From Apostichopus japonicus (lineage: Eukaryota; Echinodermata; Holothuroidea; Aspidochirotida; Stichopodidae): a stretch of 64,000 bases of DNA. Within the stretch, counting starts at the first letter, position 1. The number at the start of each line of letters is the position of its first letter. The notes below the pieces were generated by a model, which saw nothing but the letters and a program-made list of their open reading frames with translations, did not search any database and was not told where the DNA came from. The stretch spans positions 5,635,501-5,699,500 of the forward strand of contig NC_092575.1 of NCBI RefSeq assembly GCF_037975245.1. The letters are read 5' to 3'. The position numbers and the translations under genes are program-made. Shown here piece by piece: positions 50,542 to 63,390 of this stretch.

Positions 50542-53500
50542 ATGGGGTGTTTCCTGGTGCGATTTAAACCCCTTCCCCCAGCTGGTGAGTTAACTTTACA
50601 ACACAGCTTTCTTTTCTTTCAATAACTTTCCAATATTTTGAAATTCCATCACTGTATATGTTAAGATAATGTTTAAAGTATTAACATGTTAATGATACAT
50701 GATTACTTTAATTATAGGCCTCTACATTGTAGAAAGTTTATCCAATCCTATCACTTAGCCAGTAGCCTCGCGATTTGTGAATTATAAGATATCTTACGGT
50801 GCAATATTAAATATTAAAAGTTAAAGAAATAATAAAAGTTATATTCACATCAGGACCTAAGCTCTGAGGCCGGTGTCACGTGGTCGGCATTCAAGTGATG
50901 TAAGTTCACAATTCCCAGTTCCAGTGCTCCTTCGTTTCACAATTTTAGATTAAAGAAAACTTATGATGATGGAACGTCTTATCTTTGTTTTAAGAAAGAA
51001 AGAAAGGAAGGGAAAGGAGGAACTAAATAGGTGATACGAGCCATAATTATAACTATGAAGAGACGTACAAAATTGTGATTGTCTGATATGAAAGACATGA
51101 AAGCATTGACTCAAATTTATGTCCTTGCTTTATATCTCTCTGTCTGTCTAAAGAAATTGAAACCCTTTGTCTTACAATAAATGTTAGAAATCAAGTAGGC
51201 TGGTATAAAATTCCCTACACCAGACAGTAACCAATGGCGACGGTAGTCCCATAAAGTGCTTCAAGTTCTTTTCTTACTTGATATGATCTAATGTCAATAT
51301 GGTGAGATACTTCCTCATTGCCAGTGGATGCGTAAACTGGCCACCTCATACTCACTTTCAGTTCTGGCTTTAGATCGTTTTCTACTGATACACCCCCGTC
51401 CCCAATCCTTGATTCCTACACAGAGAAATACATCTTTTGCCCAAACTTCACTTTTGATGTTGCTGAAATCCAAGGGCATAGGAACCGGGGGGCTGGGGCG
51501 CCAGCCCCCCCCCCACCAGTGAAAAATAATGGGGCGGAAGTATCATTCCTCCCCCCCCCCCCGCTCCGCAAGTCAGAAAACCCCTTTTTCATTTCCAAAT
51601 GAGAAAAAAATCTCATTTAGAGCACCAAATTACCTCTAAGGCCAGGTGAAAATGCAAAATTATTTACAAAACTGGAGTGGGTGTTGAAGTGTGCTATATT
51701 GCACCAAATTGCGTCTGAGTCCACCTAGAAATGCAAAAAAAAAATCCAAAGGGGGGACACCCCTCCCCTTATACCCCTCCCCCAGGCCGGCCATCAGTCT
51801 TCAGCCCCCCCCCCCCACAATCATGCACTAAAAGTATCTTCCTACGCCACTGCTGAAATCGGGTAAAGTTCACAAGCAAAACACAGGGGAGATATTTTAG
51901 TGAGATATTGGGTGCGGGGACAGTTGACTGAACAAATAAACAAAGGTGGTGTTTAACAATAGGAAAGTATGTGTTTGAAAAAAGGTAAAACAAACATTGT
52001 ACGAAGACAAGATTTCACTACTTCATGGACAAATATGTAAATGTAGAGTAAAGCAGTACACATTTGAGAAATCGTTTGAGACATACAACAACAACAACAA
52101 AAAATCGGTATATGTAGTTTCGAAATTTAAAGGGAGAAAAGTACTAGTCTCAATTATTTACAATTTCTTATGTACTATCTGGGCCAATATAAAATTCGTA
52201 TGGAGAGGCTCGTAAAACCGCGCCCATTTCTGCCCACCTTTCCCACTATTTATTAGCTTATCATACCACGCCTCTTATTATAATTTGGAAAGATATTCTT
52301 CAAATATTTCAAGGTATAAGTTATTCTGTAACACAAAGAGAGCATGGCAATATATGGGGAAAAGGACCCAAACATTCCCGTCATTGAAGGTTGGCATATA
52401 GACTTTGGATGTTCAAAATGCTTTTTTAATTCAGATTTAACTTAAGTTAGTTATCATTGTTTATTCGATTTTGTTGTTAGGTTTGCTACAATGCAGCTTC
52501 ATGCAGCCCCCCTCCCCATCCCTTCGGACCCGCCCACCATATGGGACCTACAAATACGTTCCACAGAAATTTAATTCTTCTCTCCACATATATTTTTGTG
52601 TTTTAAACGAGAAACAAAGATAAAAAAGAAAGACGCCAAATTCAAAATTTTCCGGGGACTTCGTCGCCTGTTACCCATTTGTCTTAGTTATTTTCATAAT
52701 TCGTTTCTTTATGTTAGTTATCTGTGTACTCTATGTACAGGGAGTGTCTCACTAGATAAGCCCACAATGGGTTTTTTTTTATACACTTGCTTTCAAATTC
52801 CATAACTCTCTGCATTAGCCTATTAAAATGTGTACATGTTGTGAGAAAAAACAAATAAATAAACGAAACGATAATGGTCGTTTACGGCGTAATTCGGTTT
52901 TTCACTTAAGATAATGATGTTTAATGTTAAATCGAAATGTTTAAATCGGATTTGTTCACCCCTAATTTCAACTTTCATCTAGAACATATGATATTTTGCT
53001 ATTAAATGGTGACGTTTTACTTTGAAGTTTTAAACGTGTTTTCCCCTTACTTATAGCTTATTTTAGCATGAACACCTATATTTGACGTGTTTGCTATATC
53101 ATCCTTTCTCTTTGAGTCACATCATTGATATTTCTGATCTGGTCTTTACATTCTCTGTTTTTCATATACTTTTCCAGTCCAGTGTACTGAGGATAATGAT
53201 ATCCAGGATGTCCGACATGATAGGAGTCTACTTGGTCTTCAGATTCATCCTCCCAGGATTCAATCAGTTCCTACGGAGTTTGGTATGTCATCTCCATATA
53301 TCATATTCCAATAAATTAGAAACTTCACTTTATATGCCTTCTTTCTCTGCCCAAAATATTGGCTTCATTACAGTATATATAAGATTACGCTAAATATGAA
53401 GTTGTTAAAGCAAACTTACTTATTAGAATTGTGTAAGGATGAAGAACCATGACGCACTGCAATAGAAAGTTCCACGATCCATGGTTATAATTACTACGTA

Positions 53501-56314
53501 TTATTATCATGCATATTCATTAACTGCAATATATTGGACAGCCAGTTGGCACAATTTTCCAATGCTTCACCACGTTATTGTCTTATATTGAACAGCCGTT
53601 TTTAAGCTTTATCAAATATAAGCGAGGTGTTCATAATGCTCACAACGTCAGTGATTGCTTTGAAGCGGGAACTGAAAGTACATCAATACCAAAATATTGT
53701 CCCAGCTGAGTGATGTTAAATAAAATGCAGCACTTCTCTTACACTCTGTACAGAAGTTATCTGTACACAAAAGACTGGTCACTCATCCTTCTCTTTAAAT
53801 ACATTAACGAGGTAGTTAGATATTTTACTTAAAAAAAAAGGAAGGTCACCTGGCATTTATTTTTATCTGGTCGTGATAATTTCTGTTTGAAATCCGTTTC
53901 TGGCTGGTCGTCAAGATTTGGTCCCACTTGATATTCAGAATTGTCTATGGTCAGAAAGGCTCAGCCTTCAGCTTATCAACGTAACAGTTGTAATAGAAAG
54001 AAAGCTTCAATTCAAGCCAACAGTGCTCTAGTCGAGTGCATGTAATTCAAGTACTTTCGTGTTTCGAGTACCAAGTACTAGTCAGATTATTGTTTTTAAT
54101 AATCCGAGTACCGAAATGGAGTACTTTTTCATCCGGCTTCTTTTTCGAATTCCATATACAAAGGCCGTTATGTTCATGTTCAAAGATCGTTATTGTAAGC
54201 AAACGAATATTAATAACCCGACATCGTTGTCTTTGATTTGTTATAGATGAGTTAAGTCCACCAATTTCTACTGACCGTTGTTTATCTGAAAATGGACGCT
54301 TGGTCACCCATCCCACCGACAACCATTCCATCAATTAAAGTAGATTTTGGATTTTCTGAAATTTACAAAATAGGAATGAACCAGATGGAGGGGAACATAA
54401 CGCCTAGAACATGTTACAGTTTAATCATTTTATTTTGTAGTACTGTTCATGAGGGTGACGTCATCTTGCCTCGTTTCCTTTATAGTATTGTGTAGTATTG
54501 TAGTGAAATGCACGTTTGTCTGTAATATATTTCCCATCTGTGTGTGCACAGGATGTATTGTTTACATTTATATTTGTTCAGTACATAGACTATACAGGGG
54601 CGTAGCGAAGGGTTTTTTGTTGGGGGGTGTGGAGAATTTGATTTGCCGACGGATCTGGAAGTGGTGACTGAAATGGGGGAGGGGTCTAAGGGGAGTGGGT
54701 GTCCCCTACCCTTTTGGAATATTTTTAGTTTTGAAACGTCCTTAGATGCAATCTGGTGCATATTTTAAGTCAAATTTGATTTGCCGACGGATCTTGAAGT
54801 GGTGACTGAAATGGGGGAGGGGTCTAAGGGTAGGGGGTGTCCCCCTCCCCTTTGGAAAATTTTTCTCTATTCAGCTTTCCTTCTTTCTTCCCCTTCCGCT
54901 CTCTTCACCTTTTCTCCTTTTGCCGACAGACCCAAAATTTGCCGACAGCGACCAAATTATTGGGGGGGGGGTGTGACACCCCCCACACCCTCCGCTCGCT
55001 ACGCCCCTGAGACTATACCCATGCATTTATGATGCCTATGTGAGCCTTGAACACCAGTAGTACTTCAAAACAAAGTCAGTTTGTCTTATCTATAACAGAA
55101 GGCTCCCCCACCCCCACGTACGTCCCCACATGAAGGGCCTCTCCAACCCACATGCGAGTTTCTAAAGTAGTCCAAAAAGAATGGTTGCCTAGGACCAAGT
55201 TTTATAATCCATTTCAACAAACTTAACGTTGTTGTTATTGATTACAAATTTTGACACTGTTTTGTTATTTACGGTGGTGTCTGCAAACTATGGTCCACTT
55301 AGAGACCCTGCAGAGATATGAGCAATGCTTACTGGCATTTTCAAACACTTATATCTAATAGCATTATAGCTGCTAAATCGTATCCCCAAGTCACTGCTTA
55401 CAATGGTTTGAACTTTTTCAAATTTCCTCCAAAACAGCGATTTTTAGATAATTTTAATGTTCTGAAATCTTGTCATAATAGGGGAACTTGTTCTTTTTTT
55501 AGTTGTAAGTTTTTGCTTTTGCTTTGTATAATAAGATATTTTTCTTCAAATTCTGTGTAATCAACAAAGTTTGTTGTGACATTTCAAGGTCATCATTCAG
55601 TACGTATTTGTCTACAAACGTAAAAGTTAACTATATATATTAATATCCTGGTACATGGCTGGTTCAGACAATTATGGATTTCCCGAGTAGAAAAGACTGG
55701 GTCAGAATAAACTGATTTAAGTTGGAAAATGAGTGACCATAATTTACTAAACTATTTAGTGAAAATTCAGATTACCAGTGTAAGTTTTTTATCTCAAGTA
55801 ATCTGCCGTGTCAGTCTTAACTAAATATATATATTATAGTTCTAACATTACATTTTGGTTTATTGTATATAGGCCAAACATGCAGCTGAAATATAGACAA
55901 TGGTGATGATGTGTGGTGTCTGCTATGTTGTTTGTACATCTGAGTCCTTAATTTTTCTTGTTATGTGAAATTGTGATATTTCTAGTAACGATGATCAAGT
56001 AGGTCTCAGGAAAGAGTAATCCACAGCACAAAGAAATGTAGACATATATGGCCTTGATAAGTCGAGGTATTGGCTGCTAGTTGTAACCGAAAAATTGGGA
56101 CTATTATCTTCTTTAGAAATTTAGACAACAAGCGGGGTGGGGGGGGGGGGGGGAGAGACACCATTAAGTAACTACGGTCATGTGCTTTCTTTCTTTTTTT
56201 GTTGTTTTCTTTTGCCTTTTCTTTACAGGGAGTCCTCAACTTTGTTAAGCCATCTGAAGGTTTTTTAGAGGACTTCCTATCACATTGTATATATTCACGT
56301 GATGAAACAAAATA
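50542..56314 (+). CDS. Unrecognised three-exon transcript candidate
   Basis: Three segments with good splice signals line up on the plus strand. The first is an ATG exon 50542-50584 (MGCFLVRFKPLPPA) before GGTGAGT. The second is 53178-53282, after a long pyrimidine tract and TTTTCCAG, before GTATGT. The third begins at 56230 after TTTCTTTACAG. Joined from the ATG, the frame gives about 55 residues ending in exon 3. A different frame through exons 2 and 3 is open for 63 codons (...MIGVYLVFRFILPGFNQF...FVKPSEGFLEDFL) and ends TAA at 56312-56314. The two readings disagree and I recognise neither, so it may be non-coding RNA, or exons of a larger gene with other members missed. Confidence 0.25.
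51463..51860. mobile_element. hAT-type MITE, 382 bp
   Basis: The element at 51471-51852 begins CAAGGGCATAGGAACC and ends GGTTCC-like TTCCTACGCCACTG; the termini match imperfectly (about 10 of 14 bases). CTGAAATC lies directly outside both ends (51463-51470 and 51853-51860), a perfect 8-bp target duplication. The interior is rich in C and G runs. Confidence 0.85.
54587..55017. mobile_element. hAT-type MITE, 415 bp, with internal duplication
   Basis: The element at 54595-55009 has perfect inverted ends, CAGGGGCGTAGCGA and TCGCTACGCCCCTG, and a perfect 8-bp target duplication AGACTATA (54587-54594 and 55010-55017). A segment of about 70 bp starting TTTGATTTGCCGACGGATCT is repeated at about 54638 and 54776. 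Confidence 0.92.
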
Positions 56315-57242
56315 AATCAATCAATAAATCAATGTGTGTATGTACTGACGACTATGAAATAGTACTTAAATGTTTGTTTGCTACCTCACCCCCCCCCCCC
56401 CGCCACCCCACCCCCACTCCCTTCGCCCTCCATCCCATCTCATTCTGTTATCCCTCTAATTGAGGAAGTTGGTCGCCAGTGTAGTCCCCACCATGAACCA
56501 ATTTAGCTAAGGCATTTTCGTGTACTGTAGTTACAAAATCTGTAGGAATATTGTGTCAGTGTGCCTGGCATATTTGAAGTGACCAATTTGGGGAGTTCCT
56601 GATTAGCATTGGGCAGTTTGTTTCTGGACAGGTATGGTCCATATGTGAGTCACTGAAAAACCATGTGTTTAGAAAATCATTACTCGAGATAGAAATACAC
56701 TATAGAGAGCTTTCCATAGCTTTATTTTGCACATAAGACAGCCTGCATCAATAAAGAACCCTTTTCCGAGGGGGTCACATTGATTTTATTCCTTTTTTTC
56801 TGTCTTCAAAAAGATTTGTTTACATTCAAAAACCAGTCGTTTTGACCTTTTTTTTTCAAAAAAAATGTGAGAACAGTGAAAACCTTGAAGTCAACTAACC
56901 CTATCCGATACAACTAGCTAAGACATACAAGGAATCAAGTCAGGAGCCTTCAGGCCCTTCACAGGCATATGTAGAGAGATGGCTCTATATTTGGGGGAAA
57001 CATGTCAATAATGACGTTTTTCGGTCTAAGTTAGGGCCAAAACACGGTCAAATTTCCGATAATATTTCTCCAGAATGCCTCACCCAGAGTAGATATTTAG
57101 CTCTCCAGAAGCGCCACACTGACACGCTATGCTACATAGAATTAGCAATAGCGCCTCCACTTTGTGAGTAATCCTTAGCAATTCAACTCGAGCATTTTTA
57201 TGGAATCGAATTTCGGTCAACCACAGTTGAAACGCTTCGTGT
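55018..57242. other. Non-coding sequence with homopolymer tracts
   Basis: Runs of G at about 56134-56152 and of C at about 56390-56402. Apart from the third exon of the uncertain transcript at 56230-56314, I see no supported feature. Confidence 0.4.
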
Positions 57243-58045
57243 AGAGTACCGGTGTGAAGTTAGATACTTATTCCCCGTTCCTCGTTCGATATTCGCGAAT
57301 GAGTAACTGAGCTGCCTATTCGGTTACGTATTCGACAATTGTATCGACGTAACACCTGTGGCAAGACAAAAGCTTTCTTACAAGATGTTCAACATTTGGT
57401 CGTGGAAAGAGGTTTATCTATGGCCCATGGGTCATATGAACTCCAATGACTATGTAGAAGGGTACCATAATGCATCTTGCCCGGTCCAAATAGTTCTTGA
57501 CCAACTAAAATGACCAGTACTTTATCAGTTCTTAAATTAATGTAAAAAATTACTTTAGGCCCTAATCAAGACTAGCACGCCTTGGACCACCTTTCCAATG
57601 GGTCATATGAATTCTTAACACATTGTAGAAGGATACCATAATGCGTCTTGCCCGGTCCAAAGAGTGCTTGACCAATTAAAACGACCATTAAATCATTACT
57701 ACATCATCGAGTGTAACGGGACCACGAAAAACTTTGCGCCCTTATCCAAGCAGCACGCCTTGGATCACCAAACCGATGGTCAACATGAACTCTAAGGACA
57801 TTGTAGAAGAGTACCATAATGCGTCTTGCCCGGTCCAAAGAGTTCTTGTCCAATTAAACTGACCATTAAATCATTACTTCTTAAATGAGTGTAAAGGGAC
57901 CACGAAAAAGCTTTGGGCCCTTATCCATGCAGCACGCCTTGGACCACCAAAGCAATGGGTCATATGAACTCTAATGACAATGTAGAAGGGTACCATAATG
58001 CGTCTTACCCGGTCCAAAGAGTATTTGACCAATACAAACGAATAA
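57243..58045. repeat. Dispersed satellite-like repeat, long copy with four ~175-bp units
   Basis: The first part matches 48350-48795. ATGGGTCATATGAA-like words recur near 57425, 57598, 57776 and 57956, each followed by GTACCATAATGC(A/G)TCTTGCCCGGTCC. Units three and four also contain GGGACCACGAAAAA and CACGCCTTGGA. No protein is encoded; the open frames follow the repeat. Confidence 0.87.
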
Positions 58046-58961
58046 TGCACAATCATTATCCAGTACATTTAATATCTTCTTTTTTTGAATTTCAACTCTA
58101 CGTCTGTACCAGTGTGGTGATACAAAACAAAAGCAACACATTTGACTCGCAAGTTTAATGCTAAATGGTGCTTTACAATCATCAGCATACAAAGTTTCCT
58201 TCCCATTCCGGAGAAACACACGCGCATGTTTTTTTTGGGGGGGGGACCTTAGCGCAACTACATTTTCAGAATGAAGTGATTTCTGTAGACTGGCAATGAA
58301 CTGAAAACGTTTTTGTTTTAATTGTTCGTTCATAGAGCTTAATTTTATTTCCTTTATTCATTTCACCCGTCAACCCTTCACATATTTACAGATTTAAAGA
58401 ACAGAGACGTGTTCTTGCCTCTCTTCTTGAAAGTGGTTTTGAACGTTGTAATGCCCTTCGTAGATTCTGAAAGATTCCACTGCTACATTCTAGAGCTGAC
58501 CATGGAGCTATAAACAGACAATCAGTCATCTCGGGTCAAGCGGAGATAAACTGACTTTAATAGTTTATTTAGCTAAGTAGTATTCAAGTGAAATAGGTCT
58601 ACCCAGACATATATTTTATGCCGAAATCCCTTTCTGATTTATTTATGATCTCCATTAGCCATAGCTGATAATGAACCATCCAAGTTACCCTATAGTGCCA
58701 TTCTATGCATTTTGATTTTATCGTGTTCCCATGCATGTGCTTGTTCTTCCTCTTGGCGATTTTTCAATAGAAAGTTCCTATTGGAGTGTAGAAGGCAGAT
58801 CCACCATAAGAAGTCTCACTAGGTTTATTCCAACTAAACATAGACCAGAGTTAGTGTGATTTTTTAGTTGATTTCCTTTCATTCAGCTCTACCTAAATAT
58901 TAATTATAACTTCCATAATCTAGCCAGGGACGTCGCTAGAGGGGGGTGTGGGGCATAGGCG

Positions 58962-60055
<1,094 letters not shown>

Positions 60056-60074
60056 GATAAGTTACATTAATTCG

Positions 60075-60573
60075 GCCAATTCTTTCTTCGTGCGGGTATC
60101 ATCGCCCTGTACACAAAATTGCAAAACGTGCTTACTTGTCGATTCGACCGGGGCCTTTCAGAGCAACCAAACCAAACGCACGTTCCAAATTCGGCACAAA
60201 ATTAACTGCCTATCCAAAAATGTCATTTACCTCATCTACTGCAATATTTGTAACTTACAATACATTGGAGAGTCAAAAAAACACTCTTAGAATGAGAATG
60301 ACACAACATAGATCGGCGATCAAAACAAAAAAGATCTACCAACCTGTTGCAAATCACTTCAATCTCCAAAATCATTCAATTGAGAATTTGCGTGTTATTG
60401 CCATTGACCAGAACGATTCTTGGACAGATAAATCTAGGAAAGCGAAAAAAAAAGTTCTGGGAACAAAACCTAAAGACCACGGCACCATTCGGTTTAAACA
60501 TCAGAAACGATTTGCCGTCCCAGATAAACCAAAGCAATTCCTTTACAATTACGACGGAATCGGATTAAAATAA
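60075..60573 (+). pseudogene. Penelope-like element GIY-YIG endonuclease fragment, frameshifted
   Basis: Plus-strand C-terminal part of a Penelope-like element, opposite in direction to the adjacent reverse-transcriptase piece. It starts near SSPCTQNCKTC, continues with a connector, then VIYLIYCNICNLQYIGES, the GIY-YIG motif in its usual LIYC..C...YIG form. A one-base change in the A-run near 60277 shifts the frame, after which LRMRMTQHRSAIKTKK and a basic tail run to TAA at 60571-60573. In an intact element this domain follows the reverse transcriptase on the same strand, so the two pieces show an internal inversion or two nested insertions. Confidence 0.85.
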
Positions 60574-60725
60574 TCCGACGCGGATTAAAATAATCCGAAT
60601 TTCTAAAACTTCTGCTCAATTCAGCAGAAATCAGTAAGTCGCTTTGCCTTTACAACCATGCCGACATCTTCTCTATAAAACAGTTTCAATTCCTGCTACT
60701 CCTTGTCACTTTCGGTGATCATGCA

Positions 60726-60759
60726 CTGAAGAAGAGCTAGTTTTGCTCGAAAGCTCTGC
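60726..60759 (+). ncRNA. Hammerhead-ribozyme-like remnant at the Penelope-like element end
   Basis: CTGAAGA (60726-60732) fits the CUGANGA core. A GAGC/GCTC stem with loop TAGTTTT follows (60734-60748), then GAAA (60749-60752). Penelope-like elements are known to carry hammerhead motifs in their terminal regions. One extra A lies between core and stem II, and stems I and III are not clearly formed, so it is probably degenerate and inactive. Confidence 0.4.
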
Positions 60760-60797
60760 AAAAACCAAACATTGGCTGTTTTACTTCCAATCACTTA

Positions 60798-61307
<510 letters not shown>

Positions 61308-61477
61308 TGCAGTAGCTTGACCGAATCTTTTTCAAATTTTTGCCCGACAATTCCATGATTTTCTTTATTTAGCATCATGATGCCCGAATATTTCCGTGTA
61401 ACACCACCGTAAGCGCAGTTCATCTGGGCTACCACGCTTTTTGCACGATCATTTTTTTTCTAACTAGTCAATTGTAT

Positions 61478-62132
61478 ACCTGGGCCAAGGGCGGCGGAAC
61501 CGTGGGGGGGGGGCTCACTTTTCCTCAGGATAAAAATGTGCCTTTTTCCTACATAAAAATTAAGGTGCCTCAAGTTAGCAAGAGGTCAGGGAACCAGAAT
61601 GAACACTCGGGAAGGGCCGTTTCCGGCCATCTGAGGGGTTTGTAAAACCAAAAGTTTCTAGTACGCTCCGCGCCAACTGGTGGTGGCGCTCCGCTCAGAT
61701 AGTCGTGCATACAACTTTGCAAATCCTGGCTAAGCCCGTGACTTTTAATGAATTTCTGTGGGTCAAACTCAAAGCTATTTCGAATGGAAAAAATTTGTTA
61801 AGATATTAACAAGAAAAAAAATCTAATTCGGAAGATTCCTACATTAGCATCTAGCATGAATTCACCTCATTTTGTCTCAAAAGAAAACTTGTTCTTTGTC
61901 TCCCAATTTGCGCATTGGATATTGCAGTGCTAGTATGCATATTTTCCTTTGGGGGGGGGGGGGGGGCGTTGATGGAGTGATGTGTATACACAAATAAGAT
62001 AAAACAATAAGAGTTATAAAGGGTACTAAATATCAGGCTGCATCAGTCCAATCGAATTTCTGCAAAGTGCCCTTTGATGTCGGTGCCCCCCCCCCCCAGA
62101 TTAAAAGTGCTTCCGCCGCCCTTGACCTGGAC
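61478..62132. mobile_element. hAT-type MITE, 639 bp, sharing a sub-repeat with the 1.85-kb element
   Basis: The element at 61486-62124 has perfect 14-bp inverted ends, CAAGGGCGGCGGAA and TTCCGCCGCCCTTG. It is flanked by ACCTGGGC and ACCTGGAC (61478-61485, 62125-62132), an 8-bp target duplication with one mismatch. Near 61610-61705 it carries GCGCCAACTGGTGGTGGCGC followed by TCCGCTCAGATAGT, the same ~100-bp unit found three times in the element at 16739-18592. Confidence 0.85.
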
Positions 62133-62504
62133 ATCCCCGACATGAGTGTATATAAGAAACATTTTCTTTTTCATGGATGGTGGGGGGGGGGGTGCCTACA
62201 AGTACAGGTTTATCATATTCTTTGTTATATTTTATACTTTTTTGTGAGACAAATTGCAGTCTCACCCGACACAGCGACATTATCCCGCCTACGTGTCGTT
62301 GAACAATGTATGTTTTTCTGGACGTAGCCGAGTACTGTGTTAAAATAATAAATAAGGTAACTAAAATAGGAGCTTAAAAAATATACTGTCCCATTTTTCC
62401 CCTTCAAAGTGATGTTACCATTTTTTCTTCTTCTTATTTACCAAATTTTTGGGGAAGTGTAAATTTCTAAAACGTGAGATTATAAAATAAAGAATGTTTA
62501 GATG

Positions 62505-62617
62505 CAACTTGCAAGGCCTCAGAAGTGCCGTTTCCGGCAATCTGAGAGGCATTGTGTGCCAAAAATTTTCTTGTACGCTACGCGCCAACCGATGGTGGCG
62601 CTCCGCTTAGATAGTGT
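62505..62617 (+). repeat. Isolated copy of the hAT-associated ~100-bp sub-repeat
   Basis: AAGTGCCGTTTCCGGCAATC, then TTGTACGCTACGCGCCAACC and GGTGGCGCTCCGCTTAGATA match the sub-repeats at 580-1460. I found no paired termini around it, so it is either a fragment or a member whose ends have decayed. Confidence 0.75.
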
Positions 62618-62737
62618 CACGGGAAACTTTCGGGCACAAAAAGTTCTGCCCCCCCAAACTGAAATGGTCCCGTACGCCTTTGGTGTGGGGTGTCTCACCC
62701 CCCCCCCCCAATCTTAGTAAAACTGACGATAGTTGGA

Positions 62738-62784
62738 AAATTTGAGTGCGACAGTCGGAATTTCCGACTGTCGCACTCTAATTT
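62738..62784. repeat. Near-perfect palindrome, 17-24-bp arms
   Basis: GAGTGCGACAGTCGGAA (62744-62760) is followed after one base by its exact reverse complement (62762-62778). The arms extend outward by AAAATT with one mismatch. A third, diverged half (TTCCGACTGGCGCACTC) follows at about 62787-62803. Confidence 0.9.
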
Positions 62785-63179
62785 TTCCGACTGGCGCACT
62801 CTAATTTTCATATATTCTTGTAGTGACCTAAAATTTTCGGTCAAAATTGACCTTGAATCAGTCATATTTACTACGATTTCCTTGTCACAATGAGAAATTG
62901 TATCTCGCGATCTTTATACTCCACCATACAAAACTTCGTATGATTTTGAATACTCTAAAAAAATGCCTAATAGAACTACTGTACAACATGTACAATTAAA
63001 ACGCTCAATGCTAATCTACGGAAGCTTAAAGATGTCATCAACATAAGAAAAACTTTGCCCCATAAGGTGAAATTTTTCTGTAAATTGTTTAGATAACAAG
63101 ATAAAATGTTATCAAAAAACAGAAAAATGTTGCATTGCTTACTTGCTTTTAATGAGTAATTGAACAATTTTGTGAAAAA

Positions 63180-63390
63180 TGTTTCATTGAAAACTAATCA
63201 TATCTCGTCAATTAGTCATTTTTTGCTGCAAAATGTTCAATTGTTCACTTCATACCAATTGAGCAATTGGAAAAATTTCTGCAAAATGTTTAATTGACAA
63301 CTTATCGTTTATCGTCAACTCAACATTTTTCTGCAAAATGTTTAATTGTTCACATCATTCCAAATGCTCAGTTGAAATGAAGTGAACAAT
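63180..63390. repeat. Degenerate ~55-80-bp repeats with CTGCAAAATGTT(C/T)AATTG
   Basis: CTGCAAAATGTT followed by CAATTG or TAATTG occurs near 63224, 63281 and 63331, with TTCACATCAT/TTCACTTCAT between copies. AT-rich, no coding potential. Confidence 0.55.
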
